From an uncultured Clostridia bacterium (GTDB lineage Bacteria > Bacillota > Clostridia > Oscillospirales > Acutalibacteraceae), in the NCBI GenBank assembly GCA_947165115.1, contig CAMUZD010000055.1:1-8511 (forward strand): a stretch of 8,511 nt of DNA, given 5' to 3'. Position numbers and translations under genes: made by a program. Below, one piece after another: positions 1 through 7,369 of this stretch. Every line of letters starts with the position of its first letter. The first letter of the stretch is position 1. The notes beneath the pieces are model-generated. The model had not been told where the DNA came from, made no database searches, and was given only the letters and a program-made list of their open reading frames with translations.

Positions 1-14
1 TTTAAGTAATACAT
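1..14 (-). CDS. 5' end of a divergent gene of unknown function (partial)
   Basis: Only the first codons lie in the window, reading M-Y-Y-L before the edge. An AGGAGG ribosome binding site at 26-21 touches an ATG at 20-18 with no spacer, but a second in-frame ATG at 14-12 is 6 nt away, the usual distance, so I take position 14 as the start. A TATAAT -10 element at 67-62 supports real transcription leftward. The product cannot be recognised from so few residues. Its shared intergenic region with the WYL regulator makes it that regulator's most likely target (inference). Confidence 0.55.
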
Positions 15-45
15 TTTCATCCTCCTGTAAAATTTGTATTTGGCC

Positions 46-74
46 TTGCTTTTGTGCCTTTATTATAGTACAAT
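46..74 (+). promoter_or_regulatory. Predicted sigma-A promoter of the WYL regulator gene
   Basis: TTGCTT at 46-51 (-35) and TACAAT at 69-74 (-10) are separated by exactly 17 bp. The predicted start of transcription is near 81, leaving a leader of about 35 nt before the ATG at 115. The -10 lies inside the left arm of the palindrome at 68-82, so a protein bound there would block this promoter. Confidence 0.5.
62..67 (-). promoter_or_regulatory. -10 element of the leftward divergent promoter
   Basis: The minus strand reads a perfect TATAAT here, about 36 nt upstream of the AGGAGG of the leftward gene. No good -35 hexamer lies 16-18 bp upstream (the best is a CACGAA-like sequence). That would fit a promoter needing an activator, and the space where RNA polymerase would touch is filled by the palindrome at 68-82. 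The -10 is seen directly; activator dependence is inference. Confidence 0.5.
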
Positions 75-82
75 TATTGTAC
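68..82. promoter_or_regulatory. Candidate operator: perfect 7-1-7 palindrome
   Basis: GTACAAT-T-ATTGTAC is a perfect inverted repeat with a single central base. A third similar half-site, GGACAAT, follows at 91-97, in the same orientation as the left arm and 23 bp from it, about two helical turns. The palindrome overlaps the predicted -10 of the rightward regulator gene and directly adjoins the -10 of the leftward gene. WYL regulators such as BrxR and CapW bind inverted repeats upstream of their own genes, so this is the natural binding site for the neighbouring protein (inference). Confidence 0.6.
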
Positions 83-114
83 CATTCGTGGGACAATAGA
101 ACGGAGGGCATAAT

Positions 115-1107
115 ATGGATCCCCGATATCAAATTCAAAGATTAAAGATTCTTTACCTTGCAAGGTATTTGATGAATGAGACCAGTGAAGAACATCCGGT
201 CAGCATCGCAGATATGGAACGCGAGCTGAAAGGATATGGTATATCGGCTGAAAGGAAAGCTCTGTATAAAGATATTGAGGCTTTGCGAGTTTTCGGTCTT
301 GATATTATTGCTGTCGGCGGCAAGAGAACGAGATATTATGTTGGACAGCGGGAATTTGAACTTGCTGAATTAAAGCTTCTTGCAGATGTAATTGCATCTT
401 CAAATTTTGTAACGCAGAAGAAATCGATTCAGCTTATAAATAAGCTTGAAAAGCTAACTAACAGATATGATGCAAAAGATCTTCATCACGAGTTTATAGT
501 ATCAGATAAACCAAAGAGCGGCAACGAAACAATCTTTTATTCAGTAGACAGTATTTGGCAGGCAATAGATAAGAACAAAAAAATCTGTTTCAAATACTTC
601 TATTACGATTTATACAGAAAAAAAGATCTAAAGAATAACGGCAATGTGTTTGAGATAAGCCCACTTTCGCTCCTTTATGAAGAAAAGAATTATTATCTTC
701 TTGGATATGATGAAAAAGCGGATAAATTGAAGCATTATCGCGTAGACCGTATGCTTAATGTTACTGTCTCGGAGAAGAAAAGAGAGGGCACAAATACTTA
801 TACAAAAGAAGAACTAGCCAGATATACAAAAGGCGTTTTCGGTATGTATCACGGCGAAATGACAAAAGTTACTCTTCGTATGACTTCAAACTTCAATAAT
901 GTTATATTTGATCGTTTTGGTATAGATACTACGCTTCAAATATCAGATGACAGAAGTCATTTTGATGTTACTTTACCGATTCAGGTCAGCAAACAGTTTT
1001 ACGGATGGGTGTTTGGGCTGGGTAAAGATGTAGAAATCCTATCTCCCATATGTGTAAGAGAGGAATATGTTCAAATTTGCAAGGAAATTATAAATACTAA
1101 TTCATGA
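115..1107 (+). CDS. WYL-domain transcriptional regulator with N-terminal winged helix
   Basis: A 330-aa cytoplasmic DNA-binding regulator. Residues 1 to about 75 form a winged helix-turn-helix, with the recognition region around S44-I64 (ALYKDIEAL core) typical of this family. Residues about 140-225 form the WYL domain: the signature appears as NYYLLGYD at 192-199, followed by the conserved HYRVDR at 207-212. About 245-330 is the C-terminal WCX-type extension. WYL domains are thought to sense nucleic acid or nucleotide ligands. The ATG at 115 has a GGAGGG site at 103-108 with a 6-nt spacer. Length is normal for the family and no damage is seen. It is convergent with the restriction operon and divergent from an off-window gene, with a palindromic candidate operator between, so autoregulation and control of that gene are likelier than control of the restriction genes. 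The ligand and target are unknown. Confidence 0.9.
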   Translation: MDPRYQIQRLKILYLARYLMNETSEEHPVSIADMERELKGYGISAERKALYKDIEALRVFGLDIIAVGGKRTRYYVGQREFELAELKLLADVIASSNFVTQKKSIQLINKLEKLTNRYDAKDLHHEFIVSDKPKSGNETIFYSVDSIWQAIDKNKKICFKYFYYDLYRKKDLKNNGNVFEISPLSLLYEEKNYYLLGYDEKADKLKHYRVDRMLNVTVSEKKREGTNTYTKEELARYTKGVFGMYHGEMTKVTLRMTSNFNNVIFDRFGIDTTLQISDDRSHFDVTLPIQVSKQFYGWVFGLGKDVEILSPICVREEYVQICKEIINTNS

Positions 1108-1133
1108 ATTAATTTTCTGCCCAATAAATAATC

Positions 1134-1166
1134 AGACGGTAGCTATTATTGCTACCGTCTATTTTT
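1134..1166 (+). terminator. Rho-independent terminator shared by converging genes
   Basis: A perfect 10-bp GC-containing stem (AGACGGTAGC / GCTACCGTCT) with a 7-nt loop TATTATT is followed by ATTTTT. It begins 27 bp after the WYL stop codon and lies 10 bp beyond the stop of the 245-aa gene on the other strand. Read on the minus strand it is followed by a weaker, interrupted T tract (GATTATTTATT), so it probably ends both transcripts, more efficiently for the WYL gene. Confidence 0.88.
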
Positions 1167-1170
1167 GCTA

Positions 1171-1908
1171 TTAAACATTTTCAGGCGGAATAATGGTAAT
1201 TGTTCCGTCTTTATTTTTTCGAATTGTAGAACCCTTTGGGTAAACTTCAAAACTAGCTGGATATTCAAATGCGCTGATTGCAGGCTTTACAGAATCAAAA
1301 AATTCAGCAAGTTCGTTGAAATTATAAGGAAATTCATTAACACCGCTGAAATTTATTCGTCTGCGTTTATCAGTATAAAAAATATCTAGGCACCATCTGA
1401 CTCCATCAAAGCGGTCGCTATTATAATAATTTCTTTTCCATTCACCTAAATGCATTTCAGAAAGAATATCTATCAGTTCTGATTTTGAAATGTCAAGTAT
1501 CCTTTCATTGAAATGATTAAAAGAAAATCTATTGCAACTTACTTTTTCTCCTGAAATTGAAATTTCAATCGATTCAGAACTTTGATTGTTTTCAGTAAAT
1601 AATAATATGCTTTTTAATGATGCCAATGATTCGTTAAAAGCGATATCTTTTTTTTCAAAGTAAGTTGGTTCATATTTTTCCCCGACTTCTTCTAAAGCTT
1701 GTTTTGCCCTTTCAATGTATTTTCTATAAACCTTTATCATTGTTAACGGGCTAGGTGAAACCGCTATTGTTGGTTCCAAACAATTTGATTCCAATTCTCT
1801 CTTTAATTTATTACAATCTTTTTTCAAAGAGCGAATTTGGTGCATTATTTCTTCTGCACTCTTACCTTTTAGGTTTTCGTCATAATAGAGCTCAGGACTT
1901 ATCATCAT
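1171..1908 (-). CDS. Conserved hypothetical protein, 245 aa, coiled-coil N-terminus
   Basis: I cannot assign a function. Residues 17-41 are a charged amphipathic helix (EEIMHQIRSLKKDCNKLK), and 57-79 form a second helix (YRKYIERAKQALEE). A globular part follows from about 85, with conserved-looking aromatic patches: HLGEW at 153-157, DGVRW at 168-172, and a strand-rich segment ending NEFPYNF at 191-197. From memory, proteins with this MSPELYY start, double helix and Asn-x-(Tyr/Phe)-Pro-(x)-Asn-Phe ending recur as hypothetical proteins in Clostridia, usually without a name. No signal peptide, membrane segment or catalytic motif is seen. The ATG at 1908 has AGAGG at 1921-1917 with an 8-nt spacer. 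It overlaps the end of the 66-aa gene by 17 bp, so translation is probably coupled. It is the last gene of the restriction operon. Confidence 0.75.
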   Translation of the reverse strand: MMISPELYYDENLKGKSAEEIMHQIRSLKKDCNKLKRELESNCLEPTIAVSPSPLTMIKVYRKYIERAKQALEEVGEKYEPTYFEKKDIAFNESLASLKSILLFTENNQSSESIEISISGEKVSCNRFSFNHFNERILDISKSELIDILSEMHLGEWKRNYYNSDRFDGVRWCLDIFYTDKRRRINFSGVNEFPYNFNELAEFFDSVKPAISAFEYPASFEVYPKGSTIRKNKDGTITIIPPENV

Positions 1909-2092
1909 TATTGTTACCTCTATTTAGGAACGTTTCAACACCCATACTTTCTTTCATTTTGCAAAGAGACTTGTTATATTGTTCCTGTGAAATAGCATTT
2001 CGCTCAAGAAACAAATCCAGCGTCCTCTTTTGACGAAGGAACAGGTCTATCTTCTTTTCTTCGGGAGTTAAGGAAGAATAGTTATTATCCAT
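1892..2092 (-). CDS. Small SHOCT-like protein, 66 aa
   Basis: A short, charged, helical cytoplasmic protein. Residues about 8-52 (from LTPEEKK to MKESMG) fit the SHOCT (short C-terminal) pattern: a helix, a turn of the form (G/N)AIS, then xxQYxxxLxxM. SHOCT motifs usually sit at the ends of larger proteins and are thought to mediate oligomerisation or tethering; here the motif makes up nearly the whole protein. The ATG at 2092 has AGGAAGG at 2104-2098 with a 5-nt spacer. It starts 34 bp after the DUF262 gene and overlaps the 245-aa gene by 17 bp. The pair may work together, for instance as partner and effector, but nothing in the sequence proves a role. Confidence 0.75.
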   Translation of the reverse strand: MDNNYSSLTPEEKKIDLFLRQKRTLDLFLERNAISQEQYNKSLCKMKESMGVETFLNRGNNNDDKS

Positions 2093-2126
2093 TGAAACCT
2101 TCCTAAGTCTTTATACTCTTTTATAA

Positions 2127-4217
2127 TTAAGTAGTAGGTGGAATAGTAAATCTAGCGCTATATACAAATTCGTCTCTGTCTATTTCACACCTGTCAAGCA
2201 AAGCTCTTATAAAATACATATAATAAGAAGCTGAATGATTAGATGTGATATATATATCAGTATTTTTAATTTTATATTCGTTTCCTACTATACTTCCATC
2301 ATATGAAAACAATACTTTGGATGACCATTCAAGAGGTTTCTCATTTTTCTTTGCCATTTCTTCAATAACTTCTTTGTTTGCTGAATATATTCTGTCAACA
2401 ACAGATCTAAACATATCTGCAAAACTTGTTACCGCAACTCTCTCACCGCTAAGTATATAGTAATTCGGCGTTTTGTTTGTTGCATCATCAGGATTGTCAC
2501 AAGAGTATTCTGAATACTTTGGATCCTTGAATTCAACAACTGTTTTGGGTTCTTCTATGGCAAACAGTTTCAGTATAATTTCTATTAGCCTATCGGCTCT
2601 GTTTTCTATTGTTTCGGCAGTCCATTTTTCTTTATCAACAACATCCGAGTACAGTTCAACAGCTTTAGTTCCAACTTCCTCAAGTATCTTAATCTTTTCG
2701 CTAAAAGGTCTGTCTCCAAGTTCGCTGTTATATGCTGTAAGTGTTAGATTTCCAATTGTATTTAGATATTTTTCCTTTATTGCTTCCCAATCACTTCCGA
2801 GCATAATCTGCCATTCTGTTGAGAGATTTTTATTTTGAGGCATAATATGCTCAATTGTTAAATTATCTATAATAATTTGTTCTTTACCCTTATTTACTAT
2901 AGAAGCGAGAAGGTACTTACACAATGCATTCTTTTTATAGAGGTTGTTATACTTTAGCGCTTCTTTAAATGATTCATCTGATGGAATTGCATCTTTGGAT
3001 GATAATTGTTTCAAAAGCGAAACTACAGAATCATAATAAAGATTTTTATTCTCCGGATTAACAAAAGCTCTATTATATAGTGTTTTATAAAGTCCTCTAA
3101 GTGAGTTTGAACCTATTTCGCAAATCAATCTTCTGACGCTATAACAAAGTAAAAAATTAAGCAGTTTTTCTACTTCTTTGGTATCAATCACTTCTGAAGA
3201 GTAATCATCAAATACGCTGAAAAGAAAATAGTAAAGTGTGGTTTGTTTAAGTCTGTTTATATCCCTTAAACTTCTATTTATGTTGTCGCTGTATTTTGTA
3301 TCTCCAACAAGAAAAGCGTGATAAAACTCTGCATAATGTTTTATTTCCATAAGCATAGTTTCATTTGAATACTTGCCATCAGAATACATTTTCTTAAAAA
3401 CATCATAAGCTTCATCTATTCTTGTGAAGCCGTCGTTTTTGAAGTTTAAATAATCAAGGAAAAATGAAGTCATTTTGTCTCGACCGATTAACTGCTCAGA
3501 AATAAGCCAGTAGTTTTCATAAAGCTTTTCTTGATCAGCGTCAGTCATCAAAACAAAATTGCGAATTTTATCCTCAAGGCTGAGAGGAACACCAGTTGAG
3601 TTTATCCTTTCAAATATTTCTTGAGCATTGTCATCGTTGCCAAGTGAAATCTTAGCGCAGATTAACTTTTCTATACCTTTATATATTTCTTTAACCGTCA
3701 GTTCTTCTTCTTGCTTTTTCTTAATTAGGTCAGTGAAAATTACATAGTTACGCCATATTTCGCAACTTTTATCAATATCGTCATATTTGTTATCCATAAG
3801 AAGACAAAGCTGTTTGTTGTCACTCTTTATCGGCTTCAGTTTGAGCTTGCTGGCAGTATCAACATCGTAGGTGTCAAATTTATCTTTATTGTAAATAACC
3901 TCGATTAACGAATCTTTCTCATTATCGGTTTTAGCACAGTCGAGAAGTGCTTTAAGCAGTATATATATTGTTGTCAGTCTTTGCTGTCCGTCAATGATAA
4001 CATAGTAATTAATGTTGTGTTCCTCTTTTAAAAGAGCATAAACAACCGAGCCGCAAAAGTGGGTTTTATCCCTCTTGTATGCAGCTACTATGTCTTCAAA
4101 CAACTTTATGCATTGTTCCTTTGACCATTCATAATTTCTTTGATAAACGGGTATAGCATATTGTCTTTTATTTGGTTCAATAAAATCATTAATGATTCTG
4201 CCGGGTTCAATTACCAT
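2127..4217 (-). CDS. DUF262-DUF1524 (GmrSD-type) restriction-like protein
   Basis: A 696-aa single-chain protein with the layout of GmrSD, SspE and BrxU enzymes. The N-terminal DUF262 part carries IPVYQRNYEW at 22-31 and IIDGQQRLTT at 74-83, the nucleotide-binding/hydrolysis motif, then FERINSTG at 202-209. The DUF1524 HNH-type nuclease part has HIMPQ at 457-461 (H457, P460), GNLTLT with N490, and N497, so its catalytic core looks intact. About 590-696 is an extra C-terminal domain beyond the nuclease, containing YYILSGERVAVTSF. Characterised relatives restrict modified phage DNA (glucosylated, phosphorothioated) or sense modification states; the substrate here is unknown. The ATG at 4217 has AGGAAGG at 4231-4225 with a 7-nt spacer. 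It starts 14 bp after hsdR, clearly in the same operon. A role as second-line defence against modified DNA is inference. Confidence 0.88.
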   Translation of the reverse strand: MVIEPGRIINDFIEPNKRQYAIPVYQRNYEWSKEQCIKLFEDIVAAYKRDKTHFCGSVVYALLKEEHNINYYVIIDGQQRLTTIYILLKALLDCAKTDNEKDSLIEVIYNKDKFDTYDVDTASKLKLKPIKSDNKQLCLLMDNKYDDIDKSCEIWRNYVIFTDLIKKKQEEELTVKEIYKGIEKLICAKISLGNDDNAQEIFERINSTGVPLSLEDKIRNFVLMTDADQEKLYENYWLISEQLIGRDKMTSFFLDYLNFKNDGFTRIDEAYDVFKKMYSDGKYSNETMLMEIKHYAEFYHAFLVGDTKYSDNINRSLRDINRLKQTTLYYFLFSVFDDYSSEVIDTKEVEKLLNFLLCYSVRRLICEIGSNSLRGLYKTLYNRAFVNPENKNLYYDSVVSLLKQLSSKDAIPSDESFKEALKYNNLYKKNALCKYLLASIVNKGKEQIIIDNLTIEHIMPQNKNLSTEWQIMLGSDWEAIKEKYLNTIGNLTLTAYNSELGDRPFSEKIKILEEVGTKAVELYSDVVDKEKWTAETIENRADRLIEIILKLFAIEEPKTVVEFKDPKYSEYSCDNPDDATNKTPNYYILSGERVAVTSFADMFRSVVDRIYSANKEVIEEMAKKNEKPLEWSSKVLFSYDGSIVGNEYKIKNTDIYITSNHSASYYMYFIRALLDRCEIDRDEFVYSARFTIPPTT

Positions 4218-4231
4218 GCTTATTCCTTCCT

Positions 4232-7200
4232 TTAGGCCGCGACAATACTGTCATGTAAGATATTAACTATGCTAACTATTGTAGAAATGTCTTCTCCGAA
4301 CATTCCTATAAGGTCATAGTCATCAAAAGGAGATTTTTCAAGTAAATCTTGATTGGTTATATCACCATTTTCTCTAACATAGTCAATAATTGTTTTTATG
4401 TATTCCTGCTGCATTGAATTGAAATTATTGCCAGTGAGATATGCACCGAATTTTTCATTTATCGCATCCTGATTAAGACCGACAATGGATCGGACAAACG
4501 CGGCAAGATTATCGGTGTCGGAAACTTCCTCATAATCTTCTTTTGTGCCGAGTTCTTCCCATAGAATTCGTTCAAGCTCTTTCAAATCATCAATATCAAT
4601 CTTTTCAATATTCTGGATTTTACGGAGCGTGATGCTGTCAAGATGCGAAAGTAAATAATCAAGAACTTTTTCGCGGTATGTTCTTATATCAATAACGCCC
4701 GGATCATCGCTGGGAAGGTCTTCTCTGACATCTCCGATATTTACGTCAATCCATTTGAGAACAATTATCTCAAGGAATTTCATAACATCTCTTAATTCTT
4801 TTCTCTTTGTTTCGAGGTCATTAAGATTTGTTGATTGCCAATATTCTTCAGTTGCAAGCAATTTGAGTTGAGCAACTTTTTCAATCACCTGAGGAATCGT
4901 AGCTTTTTTCTCAAGAAGGAATGCACAGCATTTCCTTACAACCTGAATATTTTTTGCAGCGTCGGTTATTTCTCCCTGGAGCAATGCAACTTCAATCAGT
5001 TTCATTCTTATATCAAATGAAACTGCAAGGTGATCTCCTTTCAAGCCGCTATCAACAAGGAGAGTAAGATTGTCTTTTATAATTTTTATTTCAAGCGCTG
5101 AAAGTGAAGCCCAGTTGTTTTCATCATTAAATCTGTCAACATACTCCATAGCATCACGCACCTGAATGCGTTCGCTATGATTTTTCATTTCTTTAACCTC
5201 TGCAATCAGTTCTTTTTTGATGCTGTCATAATAAGCTTTGGCAAAATGATCCTGCTGATGTCTAAGCGATTGAAGTTCGTAAAGCAAATCGAGCTGAACC
5301 ATAAACAGCTTTTGAGAAAGCGATATCGTTTCTCTGCCGTTGCTTTCATCCGGATGCATTACAAAGTATTCAAAGTTGGCGCAATAATCAAATATTAAGA
5401 AGTGAGTTTTATCTTTGCCAGGTCCAAAAAGATCGGGACAAAGTCTGGTGCCTCTGCCTATCATCTGAACAAACTTTATCTTTGAACGCAGAGACTTGAA
5501 GAAAACAAGATTAACTACTGCCGGAACATCAATGCCGGTGTCCAGCATATCTACAGAAACAGCTATTCTGAATTCATCATCGCTGTCAAATTTCAGAATC
5601 AAATCATCAGCATAATTCACCTGGTTATCAATAAGCTGGCAATAATTAGCACCATACTCAGGATAAAGCTCATGGAAGCATTTTACAATCATATCTGCAT
5701 GATGATGATTAAATGCAAATATTATTGTTTTGCCTAGAGTTTCACCCTGATTGACTCTTATGCCGTTTGACATTACATCTTCCAGCACTTGTTTACATGT
5801 GGTCTCGTTATATATTTTCCTGAATAATTTACTGCTTGAGATATCTGTTTCAAGAATGGTAGCCATTGTTTCTTCTTCAAGTGATTTATAATAGTTCTCA
5901 AGCTGTATCTTTTCGTCTTCAGTAAGATTGTCGTAGATAATTCCATTTTTAAGAAGTGAAGTCGTTCTGTTAACTACCTTGTAAGGAACAAGATAATGGT
6001 CTTTTATTGCTTCTTCAAGAGAATAGTCAAAATTAGGAACACCGGATTCACATCCAAAAATCCCATAGGTGTTTGCATCGACTTCATCTTTTGGCGTGGC
6101 AGTCAAGCCAACAAGTAGAGAATCAAAATAATTAAATATTGAGCCATATTTATTGAAGATAGAGCGATGCGCCTCATCAATAATGATAAGGTCAAATCTG
6201 CCTACAGTGAATTTTTTGTTTTCGCTGTCAATGTAGTTAATCATTGTCTGATATGTGCAGAACATCAGACGGGCATTCAAGTCTTTTTCTCCGCCACCTG
6301 AAAGCTCGCAAACACTCATATTCGGCAGAAGCTTGGCAAAATTCTTTTTTGCCTGGCTTACAAGTGCGGTTCTGTCAGCTAGGAACAGAACATTTTTTAT
6401 CCAGCCGTTGCGTGCAAGAACATCGGTAAGCGCAATCGATACTCTTGTTTTGCCGGTGCCGGTGGCCATAACCAAAAGGCCTCTGCGGCGATTGGAGTTG
6501 AACTTTTCACAAAGGTTAGTAATAGCCTGCTGTTGATAGTGCCTGCCGGCTATTTCTGTGTTCACCTTCATATCGGTTATAGGCCCTCTGCTTCTCTGCT
6601 GAAGCATAAGAGCCAGTTCTTCTTTTGAATGGAATCCCGCGACAAGTCTGTCAGGATAAACTCCATCCATAATATATGTTTGATAGCCGTTTGTGTAATA
6701 AAGTATGGGCTTGTAACCGTATTTTGCTTTCATACAGTCGCCGTAAAGGTCAACCTGATGTTTGCCGGTAACAGGAGCAATAGATGTCTTTTTTGCCTCA
6801 ACAATAGCAAGAGGCATACCGTTGTCACCGTAAAGCACATAATCACAGAAACCAAAGCCCTGAGGGTTGGGCATTCCTTCAACCTTTATTTCAATTCCTG
6901 CTTTACCGGGGAATATCTGATTTTCAACCTCAAGAACATCCCAACCGGCTTCTTTAAGATAAAGATCAATATACAGCTTTCTGGTCATTTCCTCGCTTAT
7001 ATAGTGAGGTAAAGCATAATCGGCCATAATGCCGCTTTCTTTACATTCAAGGAATGCGACAAAAGATTTGATATTATCAAGCGCAAGCTCTGATTCCGCT
7101 TTTTTTACTCGTTTGCTGTGTTCTGCATTTGCGCCGAGTATACGTATATAATGGAGGGAATTCAGTATTGAAGAGTCAGAAATATAATCCTTGACAACAG

Positions 7201-7369
7201 AATTATCCAGAAGCTCGAGCATAGATGCGGTCTCGGGCTTCCTTTTCTTTTCTTTTTCAAAAATGTAGTCAATAGATGACGAGAGTGTTTGACGGCATAC
7301 TTTTGCAACATCAACCGGCTCTCTGCCATCTGCAAGAGCTATCATTCCTTTCAAAATGTCTATTGTCAT
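4232..7369 (-). CDS. hsdR: Type I restriction enzyme R subunit (endonuclease/translocase)
   Basis: The motor and cutting subunit of a type I restriction-modification complex, 1045 aa from the start chosen. Residues 1 to about 125 are a helical DUF4145-like domain. A PD-(D/E)xK nuclease follows, with D176 and E191-A-K193. The superfamily 2 helicase core has Walker A ATGTGKT at 302-308, DEAH at 398-401, TATP at 423-426 and motif VI QMIGRGTR at 635-642. The rest, to 1045, is an EcoEI-type helical C-terminal region that should dock onto HsdM/HsdS. All key residues are present. An in-frame ATG exists upstream at 7435, but the ATG at 7369 has GGAGGG at 7382-7377 with a 7-nt spacer, and the extra 22 residues would be coded across hsdS, so 7369 is preferred. 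The gene overlaps hsdS by 59 bp, suggesting coupled translation. Confidence 0.93.
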   Translation of the reverse strand: MTIDILKGMIALADGREPVDVAKVCRQTLSSSIDYIFEKEKKRKPETASMLELLDNSVVKDYISDSSILNSLHYIRILGANAEHSKRVKKAESELALDNIKSFVAFLECKESGIMADYALPHYISEEMTRKLYIDLYLKEAGWDVLEVENQIFPGKAGIEIKVEGMPNPQGFGFCDYVLYGDNGMPLAIVEAKKTSIAPVTGKHQVDLYGDCMKAKYGYKPILYYTNGYQTYIMDGVYPDRLVAGFHSKEELALMLQQRSRGPITDMKVNTEIAGRHYQQQAITNLCEKFNSNRRRGLLVMATGTGKTRVSIALTDVLARNGWIKNVLFLADRTALVSQAKKNFAKLLPNMSVCELSGGGEKDLNARLMFCTYQTMINYIDSENKKFTVGRFDLIIIDEAHRSIFNKYGSIFNYFDSLLVGLTATPKDEVDANTYGIFGCESGVPNFDYSLEEAIKDHYLVPYKVVNRTTSLLKNGIIYDNLTEDEKIQLENYYKSLEEETMATILETDISSSKLFRKIYNETTCKQVLEDVMSNGIRVNQGETLGKTIIFAFNHHHADMIVKCFHELYPEYGANYCQLIDNQVNYADDLILKFDSDDEFRIAVSVDMLDTGIDVPAVVNLVFFKSLRSKIKFVQMIGRGTRLCPDLFGPGKDKTHFLIFDYCANFEYFVMHPDESNGRETISLSQKLFMVQLDLLYELQSLRHQQDHFAKAYYDSIKKELIAEVKEMKNHSERIQVRDAMEYVDRFNDENNWASLSALEIKIIKDNLTLLVDSGLKGDHLAVSFDIRMKLIEVALLQGEITDAAKNIQVVRKCCAFLLEKKATIPQVIEKVAQLKLLATEEYWQSTNLNDLETKRKELRDVMKFLEIIVLKWIDVNIGDVREDLPSDDPGVIDIRTYREKVLDYLLSHLDSITLRKIQNIEKIDIDDLKELERILWEELGTKEDYEEVSDTDNLAAFVRSIVGLNQDAINEKFGAYLTGNNFNSMQQEYIKTIIDYVRENGDITNQDLLEKSPFDDYDLIGMFGEDISTIVSIVNILHDSIVAA

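Noticed and set aside
1165..1389. Plus-strand open frame of 74 codons
   Set aside because: It lies antisense inside the 245-aa gene, has no convincing ribosome binding site and its translation is low-complexity and Cys/Phe-rich.
2245..2838. Two plus-strand open frames (71 and 121 codons)
   Set aside because: Both are antisense to the DUF262-DUF1524 gene, whose motifs are unmistakable. Their Ser/Leu-rich translations are typical of shadow frames.
6244..7012. Three plus-strand open frames opposite the nuclease-helicase part of hsdR
   Set aside because: hsdR motifs (E191-A-K193, ATGTGKT) are coded on the other strand here; no recognisable domain or ribosome binding site supports the antisense frames.
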